Source: Anaerolineae bacterium | Lineage (GTDB): Bacteria; Chloroflexota; Anaerolineae; Anaerolineales; Villigracilaceae | Assembly: GCA_003130845.1 (NCBI GenBank) | Contig: QEXW01000013.1 | Location: forward strand, 1-64,000 | DNA length: 64,000 nucleotides | Direction of reading: 5' to 3' | Shown here: positions 42,882-51,432 of the stretch, piece after piece | Layout of the letters: each line of letters starts with the position of its first letter | Numbering within the stretch: position 1 is the stretch's first letter | Notes under the pieces: generated by a model | What the model saw: the letters and a program-made list of their open reading frames with translations, nothing else | The model's database searches: none | Told to the model about the DNA's origin: nothing | Program-made: the position numbers and the translations under genes

Positions 42882-44735
42882 TTAGGAGAGTTGTTCAAAG
42901 GTTGACACATCGGGCGGTAAGGTAAAGAAAAAGCAGGCTCCCTTCTCTACTTCGGCCTGAGCCCAAATGCGTCCACCATGCCGCTCAATAATTCGCCTGA
43001 CGGTGGCTAGCCCGATGCCGGTGCCTTCATACTTGCTTTCGGTATGTAAGCGTTGAAAGACTCCAAACAGTCGGTCGGCATAGCGCATGTCAAAGCCGGC
43101 GCCATTATCTCGGATGAAATATGCGCCGTCTTCAAAGCCGATTTCAATGAGCGCTGGTGAGCGCTCGCGGGTGTATTTAAAGGCGTTGTTTAGCAGGTTG
43201 ATGAACACTTGCCGCAGCAAGGTCAGGTCAGCCGCACAGGGGGGCAAATCGTTTACCCGCCACTCCACCTGGCGTTCTGGCTCGTTGGAGTGCAGTGTTT
43301 CAATGATTTCCTGCACCAAAGTTTTTATCTGCTCGGAGGAGACGGGTTGAATGCGTAAGGCATGGCGACCGACGCGAGAAAGCGCCAGCAACCCATCAAT
43401 CAACTCTCCCATGCGCTTGGCCTCGGTGCGAATGTAGGCTAGGTGCTGGCGTCCTTGGTCATCCAGCAATTCAGCCGAAGAATCTTGTAAGATAGCAGAA
43501 AAGCCATTGATGGCCCGCAAAGGGGCGCGCAAATCGTGCGATACAGAATAAGAAAACGACTCAAGCTCTGAATTGGCTTTCTGAAGTTGCATGGTGCGCT
43601 GTTCGACCATTTGCTCTAGCGAAAGGCTCAATTGGCGATAGCGCTCTTCCGCATTGCGAATTTCTTCCACTTCCTCTTGCAAGCCGGCGGCCATCTGGTT
43701 GAATGTCTGGGCCAGGAGGCCAATTTCGTCTCTCGTATGCACTTGTACCCGCGCCGAAAGGTCACCGCTCATTAAGCGGCGGGCGGCTTGAGTCAGCTGG
43801 TTGATGGGATGCGAAAACCGGTTGGCGGCTATCAGCGCCACCAACAAGGTGATTACCAGCACGCCCAATGAAATCAGCAAAACCATGGAAAGATGCGAAA
43901 TGACATACGCATCTATGGCGGTTTCAGGTTGAACGTACAAGACGTGCAGTGGAGCGTTTTTTAAGCGGTGATGGGCGATTGCGTAGGTCCAGCCGGCGAG
44001 GTTGGCGCGCCGAATGCCTTGGGGATCGGCGAGCAAGTTCAGTTCCACACGTTGCAGAGTGGGGATGATTTGACGGTTCCACGAAAGCACTTGCCCGCTT
44101 TCATCTACCAGGATGGCAAATGAGCCTTCCCCGGCCAAATTGGCCGATTCCCAGGCCAGCAATCGTAAGATTCCTGCGTTGTATCGCAAGGCCAATAGGC
44201 CTATTTTGTAGCCGGCTTCGTTCCAAATCGGCACGGCAAAATAAATATAGCGTTGGTCTGTCTCATTGGATTGGGTCAAGGTCACTTGCCCTTCGCCGCT
44301 CTGCCAAGTTTGTCTGAAGAAAGGTTCGGTCGCTACGTTTTGTCCGATGCTCAGTTGGGTTTGGTCATATATGACGGTGCCGTTGGGGTCAATCAACATG
44401 TAGGATTGGATATAGGCCTGGTTGGAAGAACGTCCAAGTGCTTTGAACAAGATACTGAGCGTTGGTTCAGAAAGGCGGCGATATTTTTCGTCACGCACGA
44501 GATAAGAGGAAAAATCTGGTAACTGCGCCTGCGAGCGTAAATTGACCAGAGTTTCAGCAAAAAATGTATCTAACCATAAGGCAGTTTGCTGCGCGCCTAC
44601 CTGCAACTCACGCTCGGCGGAAGCAAGCAGCGTTTTGTAGAGTGTATCAAAATATAAGGTGCCCATCACTCCCAAGGGAAGCAACGCGACCAACTGGAAC
44701 ACTAAAATCAACTTAAATCGAAGTGATTGTTGCAT
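42882..44735 (-). CDS. Sensor histidine kinase with extracytoplasmic Cache-like domain
   Basis: 617 residues. One helix at about 8-28, an extracytoplasmic sensor domain (about 30-280) with Cache-like features such as SYMLIDPNGTVIYDQTQLSIGQNVATEPFF, and a second helix at about 284-305. HAMP follows (to about 360), then a coiled coil, HisKA with His400 (SVSHDLRAPLRA) and HATPase_c with FIRDNGAGFD and GTGIGLATV. The C-terminal half closely matches the kinase at 1926-5162. No response regulator is adjacent. A substrate-binding lipoprotein gene ends 9 bp upstream, so the two probably work together. Confidence 0.92.
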   Translation of the reverse strand: MQQSLRFKLILVFQLVALLPLGVMGTLYFDTLYKTLLASAERELQVGAQQTALWLDTFFAETLVNLRSQAQLPDFSSYLVRDEKYRRLSEPTLSILFKALGRSSNQAYIQSYMLIDPNGTVIYDQTQLSIGQNVATEPFFRQTWQSGEGQVTLTQSNETDQRYIYFAVPIWNEAGYKIGLLALRYNAGILRLLAWESANLAGEGSFAILVDESGQVLSWNRQIIPTLQRVELNLLADPQGIRRANLAGWTYAIAHHRLKNAPLHVLYVQPETAIDAYVISHLSMVLLISLGVLVITLLVALIAANRFSHPINQLTQAARRLMSGDLSARVQVHTRDEIGLLAQTFNQMAAGLQEEVEEIRNAEERYRQLSLSLEQMVEQRTMQLQKANSELESFSYSVSHDLRAPLRAINGFSAILQDSSAELLDDQGRQHLAYIRTEAKRMGELIDGLLALSRVGRHALRIQPVSSEQIKTLVQEIIETLHSNEPERQVEWRVNDLPPCAADLTLLRQVFINLLNNAFKYTRERSPALIEIGFEDGAYFIRDNGAGFDMRYADRLFGVFQRLHTESKYEGTGIGLATVRRIIERHGGRIWAQAEVEKGACFFFTLPPDVSTFEQLS

Positions 44736-44744
44736 GAAATCATC

Positions 44745-45743
44745 TCAAGGCAGGGAGTGAATAAAGGATGCATCAATATATTCGTCCAAGTTCAGCGATT
44801 TGCTCAGCACGCCTTTTCGAAGAAAAAAATCTACATACACTTGCGCTGCGTAATATACCGAAGAGAAATCCTCTCCCTTGCGAAAGAATTCCTTGTTGCG
44901 CGCCAAAGTCAATAATTCGAGACCCTGCAGCGATAACTCTTCTGGCTTAAGCCCAACTGCTTGTGAAATGACTTGTTCTGCTTCGCTTGGGTTGGCCAGC
45001 CAGAAATCTACCCCGCGAAACCAGCCACGCAAAAAAGCGCGGATGTCATCAGGTCGTTGTTGGACAACCTCCCCGTGAAAGGCAACGCCATCGGGAATTA
45101 ACCCCGGTATATCGGCGCCGGTGAAAATGACGTGTGCTCCTTCGGCTACGGCACGCGACACAAATGGCTCCCAGGTCTGAAAGGCATCCACCCGTCCATC
45201 TTTGAGCATTCGCAAGGTTTCACTTTCGTTTTGCATCGGAACCCAAATAATATCGTCTGTTTTCAGGCCGGCTTGTTGCAGCATCACGCTTACCACCACC
45301 TCACCATAGCCTGCGGCTCCAAGCACAATGCGCTTGCCTCGTAAATCGGCAATAGACCGTATTTCAGGACGCGCTACAACTGCATCGCCCGTTGTGGAAA
45401 TATCGGTTAGCATAACAATGCGCGTATCAGGCGCTTTGGCGCCGACTGCAATCAGCGAGCCCAGCGCCAGCATAATGCCATCATACGCGCCGGCTTCAAA
45501 CTCTAGGCGTTGTTGGCGGCTGCTTTCGCCATACACATATTGTACATTGACCCCTTCTGCATCGAAGAATCCCTTCTCTTTGGCTAGGACCACAGGCATG
45601 AATCCGACCCAGGGGTTGACCGCAATCACAAGGGGTGTACGTTGGGAGACGGCGAGAGATTGCTGATTTGTTTCACCCGAACATCCCCCTAACGGAAGCG
45701 TCACCATGAAAACGACCAGGCACAAACGCCAAAAGGTTTTCAT
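44745..45743 (-). CDS. Substrate-binding lipoprotein, NMT1/SsuA-like
   Basis: 332 residues. A signal peptide with lipobox LPLGGC (Cys21) anchors it to the membrane. The mature part is a type II periplasmic-binding fold of the nitrate/sulfonate/thiamine-precursor group (VIAVNPWVGFMPVVLAKEKGFFDAEGVNVQYVY; DLRGKRIVLGAAGYGEVVVSVMLQQAGL). No ABC permease or ATPase gene is nearby. A histidine kinase gene follows after 9 bp, so it may act as a ligand sensor for that kinase rather than as part of a transporter. TAGGAGAG ribosome site. Confidence 0.88.
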   Translation of the reverse strand: MKTFWRLCLVVFMVTLPLGGCSGETNQQSLAVSQRTPLVIAVNPWVGFMPVVLAKEKGFFDAEGVNVQYVYGESSRQQRLEFEAGAYDGIMLALGSLIAVGAKAPDTRIVMLTDISTTGDAVVARPEIRSIADLRGKRIVLGAAGYGEVVVSVMLQQAGLKTDDIIWVPMQNESETLRMLKDGRVDAFQTWEPFVSRAVAEGAHVIFTGADIPGLIPDGVAFHGEVVQQRPDDIRAFLRGWFRGVDFWLANPSEAEQVISQAVGLKPEELSLQGLELLTLARNKEFFRKGEDFSSVYYAAQVYVDFFLRKGVLSKSLNLDEYIDASFIHSLP

Positions 45744-45780
45744 ACTCTCCTACTTTCTGGTGCATATCCTGACCGCTCAG

Positions 45781-45807
45781 CATAAATTTGAAAATGCTAT
45801 GTTACCC
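45781..45807. repeat. AT-rich direct repeat, left copy
   Basis: Contains TTTGAAAATGCTATGTTAC, which matches the copy at 45934-45960 at 16 of 19 positions in the same orientation. The copies flank a GC-rich palindromic element and lie in the 330-bp divergent gap between the lipoprotein and the L,D-transpeptidase genes. Confidence 0.55.
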
Positions 45808-45848
45808 AGATTTATGAAGTAAGAGGAACTATTCTTGATTTCCCTTAT

Positions 45849-45890
45849 CCCCAACCCCTCTCCCGCCCCAAGAAGGGCCGGGGTGAGGGG
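45849..45890. repeat. GC-rich imperfect palindrome (REP-like)
   Basis: CCCCAACCCCTCTCCCGCCCC faces GGGCCGGGGTGAGGGGG with an 8-nt centre and several mismatches. Such C-rich/G-rich palindromes are common as dispersed intergenic repeats. Only one copy is visible in this window, so the repeat status is inferred. Confidence 0.4.
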
Positions 45891-45933
45891 GAAAAGCCTG
45901 CTAACAACAACGCTTTATCTGTGTTTGCAATAG

Positions 45934-45960
45934 CATAATTTGAAAATATTATATTACACG
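45934..45960. repeat. AT-rich direct repeat, right copy
   Basis: Contains TTTGAAAATATTATATTAC, the partner of the copy at 45781-45807. About 125 bp separate the two copies. Confidence 0.55.
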
Positions 45961-46013
45961 CCAAACTCTTTTTGTGCGTTTTACGGTGCAAGCAAGGCAA
46001 ATTGCGACCAAAA

Positions 46014-46043
46014 TTGTACATTTCAGAAATTGTGGCGTAGAAT
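46014..46043 (+). promoter_or_regulatory. Promoter of the L,D-transpeptidase gene
   Basis: TTGTAC, an 18-bp spacer and TAGAAT, ending 30 bp before the ATG. Confidence 0.6.
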
Positions 46044-46073
46044 AGAGGAGATTGAACAACGACCGGGTTGAAT

Positions 46074-47084
46074 ATGAAATCCTCAAGTCAGGCAGCGATT
46101 CACCAAGCCGCTCAGGCGCTCAAGCGTGGCGACAAGCGTGCAGTTCGCTATTGGGCCGAGCAAGCCCTGGCGGATAACCCATCACAAGAAGAAGCCTGGC
46201 TCTTGTTGGCCGCTGTCTCTACACCGCGCGCCAGCCTGGAGTACTTGCAACGTGCCTTACAAATTAACCCGCAGAGTGAACGAGCCAAACAAGGGTTGGA
46301 TTGGGCGCGTAAACGTCTCGAACAGCCTCTTCCGGTGAACAAGTCTCAAACCTGCAGCCTCTCGGTTGACGAATCCCCTGTAAAACCAGCACCGACTCGC
46401 ACCCGTACATTCTCTTTTGGTGTATCTCTGCTTGTTTTAGGGGTGATTGTGTTTTTGATTTTTGGAAAGGTTACGCCGGCTCGTGGTTTCTTCTACCGCC
46501 TAAGATACCCTCCGCAACCAACACCGCAGAGCATCACTGTACGCAGCATAGATACTGTCCCCTCAACCGAACCAGTTTCGGCGCCTCCAGCCACACGCAT
46601 GGCTGATGTCTCTGCTCCTTTCTCTGCGCAACCGACGGCCACACTTTGGCCCACCCCTTTACCAACCGACACGCCTGACCCGCAACAACCTGCCCCTAAT
46701 TTTGCGAGTGGCAAACAGATTGTGGTGGATATTTCGGAGCAGCGCATGTACGTGTACGAAAATGGGACATTGATATACAACTTTGTGGTCTCAACCGGTA
46801 TGAATGGCGGTACACGGGTTGGCACCTTCAGCGTGCTGGAGAAAATCCCGAATGCGTATGGTTCGACTTGGAACATCTGGATGCCCAACTGGCTCGGGAT
46901 TTACTGGTCGGGACATTTACAAAATGGCATTCACGCTTTGCCTATTCTGCCGAATGGGCAACGTTTGTGGGCAGGGTATCTTGGCACGCCGGTTTCGTAT
47001 GGCTGCGTGGTATTAGGAACCTATGAATCTGAATTGCTTTACAATTGGGCCGAAGTGGGAACGCCGGTGATTATTCAATATTGA
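46074..47084 (+). CDS. Membrane-anchored L,D-transpeptidase (YkuD family) with TPR-like N-terminus
   Basis: 336 residues. The cytoplasmic N-terminus (about 1-90) looks like one or two tetratricopeptide-type helical pairs (AVRYWAEQALADNPSQEEAWLLLAAVS; YLQRALQINPQSERAKQGL). One helix (about 120-138) and a Pro/Thr linker (to about 210) follow, then the YkuD domain (about 217-336) with His287 (NGIHALPI) and Cys311 (SYGCVVL). It forms 3-3 cross-links or attaches ligands to peptidoglycan outside the cell. The cytoplasmic helical repeats are unusual and could connect the enzyme to other proteins. ATG 46074 is chosen over an in-frame TTG at 46068. Confidence 0.9.
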   Translation: MKSSSQAAIHQAAQALKRGDKRAVRYWAEQALADNPSQEEAWLLLAAVSTPRASLEYLQRALQINPQSERAKQGLDWARKRLEQPLPVNKSQTCSLSVDESPVKPAPTRTRTFSFGVSLLVLGVIVFLIFGKVTPARGFFYRLRYPPQPTPQSITVRSIDTVPSTEPVSAPPATRMADVSAPFSAQPTATLWPTPLPTDTPDPQQPAPNFASGKQIVVDISEQRMYVYENGTLIYNFVVSTGMNGGTRVGTFSVLEKIPNAYGSTWNIWMPNWLGIYWSGHLQNGIHALPILPNGQRLWAGYLGTPVSYGCVVLGTYESELLYNWAEVGTPVIIQY

Positions 47085-47209
47085 AAGCCTGCCGAGCTCA
47101 GGCGCATCAAATACGACAAGTTTCTTTCAGACACACTACCAATCGTAGGATATAATTCAAGTGGCTCCGGTCTCCTACCCCTTCACCTAATTTGACAAGG
47201 AAAACGTTC

Positions 47210-48064
47210 ATGAAGCGAATTGCCATCCTGACCGATAGTACTGCTTATTTACCCTCTGATTTGCTTAAGCGCTATGAAATTGCTGTCATTCCGTTGCAAG
47301 TAATTTGGGGTGAAGAGACTTTCCTGGATGGGGTGACTATCCGTCCGGCCGAGTTTTACCAGAAACTGCAGACCGCAAAAACCATGCCCAGCACTTCTCA
47401 ACCCTCGGCAGGCGCCATGAAAGAAGCCTTTGCGCAGCTGCTTGCGCAGGCCGAGTTTGTCCTTGGCATTTTTATTTCGTCGAAGCTCTCCGGCACCATT
47501 CAATCGGCCATTCAGGGGCGTGAAATGCTTGGACCGGACGCCAAACGGGTTGAAATCTTTGATAGCCAAACAACCACCATGGCGATGGGCTTTCAGGTGT
47601 TGGCTGCCGCTCGCAGCGCTGAGCAAGCCGCCTCGGTGCAAGATTGCATATTGGCTGCGGAACAAGCGCGTCAGCATAGCGGGGTGTATTTCGTTGTAGA
47701 TACGCTGGAATTTCTCCATCGTGGGGGTCGCATTGGTGGCGCGCAACGTTTTCTAGGCACAGCGCTTAATCTAAAGCCACTGTTGACCATTGCCGACGGC
47801 AAAGTGGAAGCTGTTGAGCGAATCCGTACCAAGACCAAAGCGTTGGACCGACTGATTGAGGTTGTGGCCGAGAAAACGCGCGGCAAGACTGCTCGGCGCT
47901 TGGCGGTTCTCCACGCCAATACTCCCTTGGAAGCGCAGGCTGTATTGGAAAAAGCCGCTGCTGTGCTTCAACCGGAAGAAACCTTCACCAGCGATCTCAG
48001 CCCGGTGATTGGCACGCACGTTGGGCCTGGCACGATTGGCCTGGCATACCAAGCAGGAATCTGA
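47210..48064 (+). CDS. DegV family fatty-acid-binding protein
   Basis: 284 residues. The start RIAILTDSTAYLPSDLL, the TMPSTSQPSAGAMKEAF motif and LGIFISSKLSGTIQSAI form the lipid head-group site of DegV/FakB proteins; FVVDTLEFLHRGGRIGGAQRFLG is the second signature. FakB-type proteins hand fatty acids to a FakA kinase for phosphorylation; no fakA gene is in the window. ATG 47210 has an AAGGA site at 8 bp. Confidence 0.92.
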   Translation: MKRIAILTDSTAYLPSDLLKRYEIAVIPLQVIWGEETFLDGVTIRPAEFYQKLQTAKTMPSTSQPSAGAMKEAFAQLLAQAEFVLGIFISSKLSGTIQSAIQGREMLGPDAKRVEIFDSQTTTMAMGFQVLAAARSAEQAASVQDCILAAEQARQHSGVYFVVDTLEFLHRGGRIGGAQRFLGTALNLKPLLTIADGKVEAVERIRTKTKALDRLIEVVAEKTRGKTARRLAVLHANTPLEAQAVLEKAAAVLQPEETFTSDLSPVIGTHVGPGTIGLAYQAGI

Positions 48065-48085
48065 CCCGGATGGTGGAACCTCGAC

Positions 48086-48712
48086 ATGGCAACTTTGCCT
48101 ACACCGATTGTGATTGGCATTGCCGGTGGTTCTGGCTCCGGCAAAACCACTGTCGCCCAGGAAATTCTCAATCGGGTGGGGCCGGCGCGCATTGCGTACT
48201 TGCCACACGATGCCTACTACCGAGACTTGAGCGGTCTGCCGCCAGCGCAACGTGCCGAAGTCAACTTCGACCATCCTAACGCGCTTGAAACGGAATTGCT
48301 GGTTCAACACGTTTTGCAACTCAAAGCGTATCAGCCGGTCGAATTGCCGGTGTACGACTTTTCTGTTCACACCCGCACCGACCGCACCATCACGATTAAG
48401 CCTCAGCGTGTTATCATGGTTGAGGGAATTCTCATCTTCGCTGAACCAGAGTTACGTAAGCTATTTGATATTCGCATTTTTGTAGATACGGATTCTGACC
48501 TGCGCTTTATTCGCCGCTTGCAGCGCGACCTGACCGAGCGCGGTCGCACGACCGAATCCGTTATTCATCAGTACCTCAAAACGGTGCGCCCGATGCACTT
48601 GGAATTTGTCGAGCCTTCCAAGCGCTATGCCGACATCATCATCCCTGAAGGGGGATTTAATACACCCGCTCTGGATATGGTCGTCGCGCGCATTGAAGAG
48701 ATGTTACGCTGA
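48086..48712 (+). CDS. udk: Uridine kinase
   Basis: Phosphorylates uridine and cytidine for pyrimidine salvage. P-loop GGSGSGKTT at residues 14-22, YLPHDAYYRDLS, NFDHPNALETELL and YDFSVHTRT are the nucleoside-site motifs, and FVDTDSDLRFIRRLQRDLTERGRT is the lid. 208 residues, a standard length. It starts 21 bp after the DegV gene. Confidence 0.96.
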   Translation: MATLPTPIVIGIAGGSGSGKTTVAQEILNRVGPARIAYLPHDAYYRDLSGLPPAQRAEVNFDHPNALETELLVQHVLQLKAYQPVELPVYDFSVHTRTDRTITIKPQRVIMVEGILIFAEPELRKLFDIRIFVDTDSDLRFIRRLQRDLTERGRTTESVIHQYLKTVRPMHLEFVEPSKRYADIIIPEGGFNTPALDMVVARIEEMLR

Positions 48713-48793
48713 CCTAGCCCAGGTGGCATTTGGCGCTTGGCAAGCATGGCGCTCCCGGGGGCGCCCCTCTCTTTTTATCATCAGGAGGTAATA

Positions 48794-49301
48794 ATGAAAC
48801 AATGGAATACACCGCCCGCAATGCAAATTGACCCCAAAAAGAAATACACGGCTACTATCTCTACTGAGCAAGGTGACATCGTTTTAGAATTGTTTGCCGA
48901 TAAAACCCCCCTGACGGTCAACAACTTTGTCTTTTTGGCGCGGCAAGGTTTTTATGATGGCACCATTTTTCATCGCGTCATTGCCAATTTTATGGCGCAA
49001 GGCGGTGACCCAACCGGCACCGGACGCGGCGGCCCGGGCTATCGCTTTCAGGATGAGTTTCACCCCACCCTGAAACATAATAAGCCTGGCATCCTTTCGA
49101 TGGCCAACGCCGGCCCCAACACCAACGGCTCACAGTTTTTCATCACACACGTCCCGACCCCCTGGCTCGATCAAGCATAGCGTCTTTGGACAAGTGATTA
49201 AAGGGATGGATGTGCTTATGTCTATTCCGCCGCGTGACCCCTTGCGGCCGGAATATCCAGGAATAAAAATCAAGACCGTTACTATCGTTGAAAGCGAGTA
49301 A
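48794..49301 (+). pseudogene. Cyclophilin-type peptidyl-prolyl isomerase, frameshifted near the C-terminus
   Basis: Starts [11 protein letters not shown] behind AGGAGG. The first frame encodes 128 residues with the cyclophilin core ([51 protein letters not shown]) and then stops at 49178-49180 right after WLDQA. A second frame from about 49172 continues [18 protein letters not shown] to a stop at 49299-49301, which is the normal end of the family. Restoring two bases (GAT-GG-CAAG, giving WLDGKHSVFGQ) after 49171 makes a perfect 169-residue protein. It is either a real 2-bp deletion or a sequencing error. Neighbours are intact. Confidence 0.85.
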
Positions 49302-49307
49302 AACCAC

Positions 49308-49856
49308 ATGCCTACCCAGCGCCGCACCACCATTCTACGCATTCTAGTTCTGATGGGTGTTGCGGCGCTGATTGTTTTACTGTTTGTTTATCGTGAACAG
49401 GTCCTCGCTCTGCAACAATACGGCTATCTGGGCATTTTTCTCATTTCGATTGCGGCCAATGCCACTATTATCATTCCCTTGCCCGGCGTTGCCATTACAA
49501 CCGCTATGGGCGCCATCTTCAACCCGTTGGGGGTGGCCATTGCGGCTGGGTTGGGTGCGGCGCTGGGTGAACTTTCCGGCTATCTGGCCGGTTTCAGTGG
49601 ACAAGCGATTGTCGAAAAAACTGCTTTTTACGAGCGGCTGACCGGCTGGATGCAAGCGCATCCGCGCCTGAACATGTTCGTCATCCTGGCTTTGGCGTTC
49701 ATTCCCAACCCCCTTTTTGACGTGGCCGGCTTCGCTGCCGGCACTCTCAAATTACCGCTCTGGCAATTTTTGCTCCCCTGTGCCATTGGCAAAATTCTGA
49801 AAATGTTGATGTTTGCCTACGCCGGAGCCTTGTCTTTTGATTGGCTCATGAAATAG
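49308..49856 (+). CDS. VTT-domain (DedA/TVP38-like) membrane protein, copy 1
   Basis: 182 residues with about five hydrophobic segments. The VTT signature shows as LPLPGVAITTAMGAIFNPLGVAIAAGLGAALGELSGYLAGFSGQ and, near the end, ALAFIPNPLFDVAGFAAGTLKLPLWQFLLPCAIGKILK. Family members are scramblase- or flippase-like, and DedA relatives are linked to undecaprenyl phosphate or other lipid transport. It starts 6 bp after the cyclophilin gene. A paralogue lies at 51433-52050. Confidence 0.85.
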   Translation: MPTQRRTTILRILVLMGVAALIVLLFVYREQVLALQQYGYLGIFLISIAANATIIIPLPGVAITTAMGAIFNPLGVAIAAGLGAALGELSGYLAGFSGQAIVEKTAFYERLTGWMQAHPRLNMFVILALAFIPNPLFDVAGFAAGTLKLPLWQFLLPCAIGKILKMLMFAYAGALSFDWLMK

Positions 49857-49872
49857 CCCCATAGGAGTATGC

Positions 49873-51237
49873 ATGTCCTACGAAAACATTGATGCTTACC
49901 TGGCATCGCATCTTGACCATTCGATTGCCGAACTCTCGCAGCTGGTTGCTCAGCCTTCGGTTGGCGCGCAAAACTGGGGTTTAGAAGAGTGTGCTGCGCT
50001 GGTGGCTGAAATGCTGCAAAAGCGAGGCTTTCAGACCGAAGTTTTGCCCACCGGTGGCGCGCCGGTTGTCTTTGGTGAGCGCCGCGGACGCAATCCGAAT
50101 AAAACACTGCTCTTCTACAATCACTATGATGTTCAGCCGCCTGAACCGCTTGATTTGTGGGAAACGCCACCCTTTGAGCCATCCTTGCGGGAAGGAAAAC
50201 TGTACGGACGTGGGGTGAGCGATGACAAAGCCCACATCACAGCCCGTCTGTTCGCCATTGATGCTCTCTTAGCCACCGAAGGCGAACTTCCTTGCAACAT
50301 CAAATTCATTATTGAGGGTGAAGAGGAAATCGGTTCGGTGCATTTTCCCGCCTTTATTCGCACTCACCAACAAAAACTTGCAGCCGATGCCTGTATTTGG
50401 GAATTTGGCGGGGTGGACCACCGCGAAATTCCTATGCAATACCTGGGCTTGCGCGGAATTTGCTATGTTGAACTTTCGGTGGAGACTGCGGCGATAGATG
50501 TCCACAGCGGTTTGGGTGGCAGCATCTTTCCGAATGCGGCTTGGCGCTTGGTATGGGCGCTCAATACCCTTAAAGGCCCTGATGAGCGCATTCGTATCCC
50601 CGGTTGGTATGATGACATCCTTCCGCCGACAGACCGCGACCGGCAACTGTTTGCCCGTCAGCCCGATTTGGCCGAAGAATACAAACAACGTTATGGGGTG
50701 CGGGAATTTCTCAAAGGCGTAACAGGTGGTGTAGAACTGGCCATGCAAGAAGTTTTTGAGCCGACATGCACCATCTGCGGTCTGACAAGCGGCTATCAGG
50801 GGCCAGGGTCGAAAACCGTTTTACCGGCCAAGGCCTCGGCTAAGGTGGATTTCCGCCTTGTTCCTGGCCAAACCATTGAAAAATGCCTAACCCTTTTGCG
50901 CCAGCACTTGGACCGCGAAGGATTTTCCGATGTGCAGATTCAATTCCTGGGAGGTGGACCGGCTGCTCGCACCAATCCTGATGACCCGTTCATCCAACTG
51001 GTGGTATCTACCGCTGAACAAGTATATGAAAGCCCGATGGAGTTGATTCCTATGGTCGGCGGCAGTGGGCCGAATTACCCCTTTGTGCATGACCTAAAAC
51101 TGCCAGTTGCAACAGCCGGGCTGGGCTACCCGGATACCCGCGCTCATGCTCCCAACGAGAATATTCGCTTAGACCTGTATCTTAAACATGCCCGTCACAT
51201 GGCACGTGTGCTGCGAGAATTTGCCAACGCGGCATGA
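49873..51237 (+). CDS. M20 family dipeptidase (carnosinase-like metallopeptidase)
   Basis: 454 residues. Zinc ligands are in NHYDVQP, GRGVSDDKAH, EGEEEIGS (catalytic and metal glutamates) and in the lid-side motifs; the C-terminal GLGYPDTRAHAPNENIRLD carries the last histidine. SKTVLPAKASAKVDFRLVPGQTIE is the dimerisation-domain signature. No signal peptide. Most similar in form to CNDP/PepV-type di- and tripeptidases with a cytoplasmic role. It is 16 bp after VTT copy 1. Confidence 0.92.
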   Translation: MSYENIDAYLASHLDHSIAELSQLVAQPSVGAQNWGLEECAALVAEMLQKRGFQTEVLPTGGAPVVFGERRGRNPNKTLLFYNHYDVQPPEPLDLWETPPFEPSLREGKLYGRGVSDDKAHITARLFAIDALLATEGELPCNIKFIIEGEEEIGSVHFPAFIRTHQQKLAADACIWEFGGVDHREIPMQYLGLRGICYVELSVETAAIDVHSGLGGSIFPNAAWRLVWALNTLKGPDERIRIPGWYDDILPPTDRDRQLFARQPDLAEEYKQRYGVREFLKGVTGGVELAMQEVFEPTCTICGLTSGYQGPGSKTVLPAKASAKVDFRLVPGQTIEKCLTLLRQHLDREGFSDVQIQFLGGGPAARTNPDDPFIQLVVSTAEQVYESPMELIPMVGGSGPNYPFVHDLKLPVATAGLGYPDTRAHAPNENIRLDLYLKHARHMARVLREFANAA

Positions 51238-51432
51238 GCGAAATTCAAAACACAACCGTTACCAAGCCGGTTTCAGGCGTGTTCCTGTTGCTTGCACAGA
51301 GTGCGAGGGCTTTTTCTGCTTTTCTTAACAACCTGTTGAACTGAAACATTTTCTGTTGTGGCAGCCCTTCTTTGACCGGAGAAGAAATCTTTGTGACCAG
51401 AAGGGGCAGAAATTTATCGTTAGGTAGCTTGT

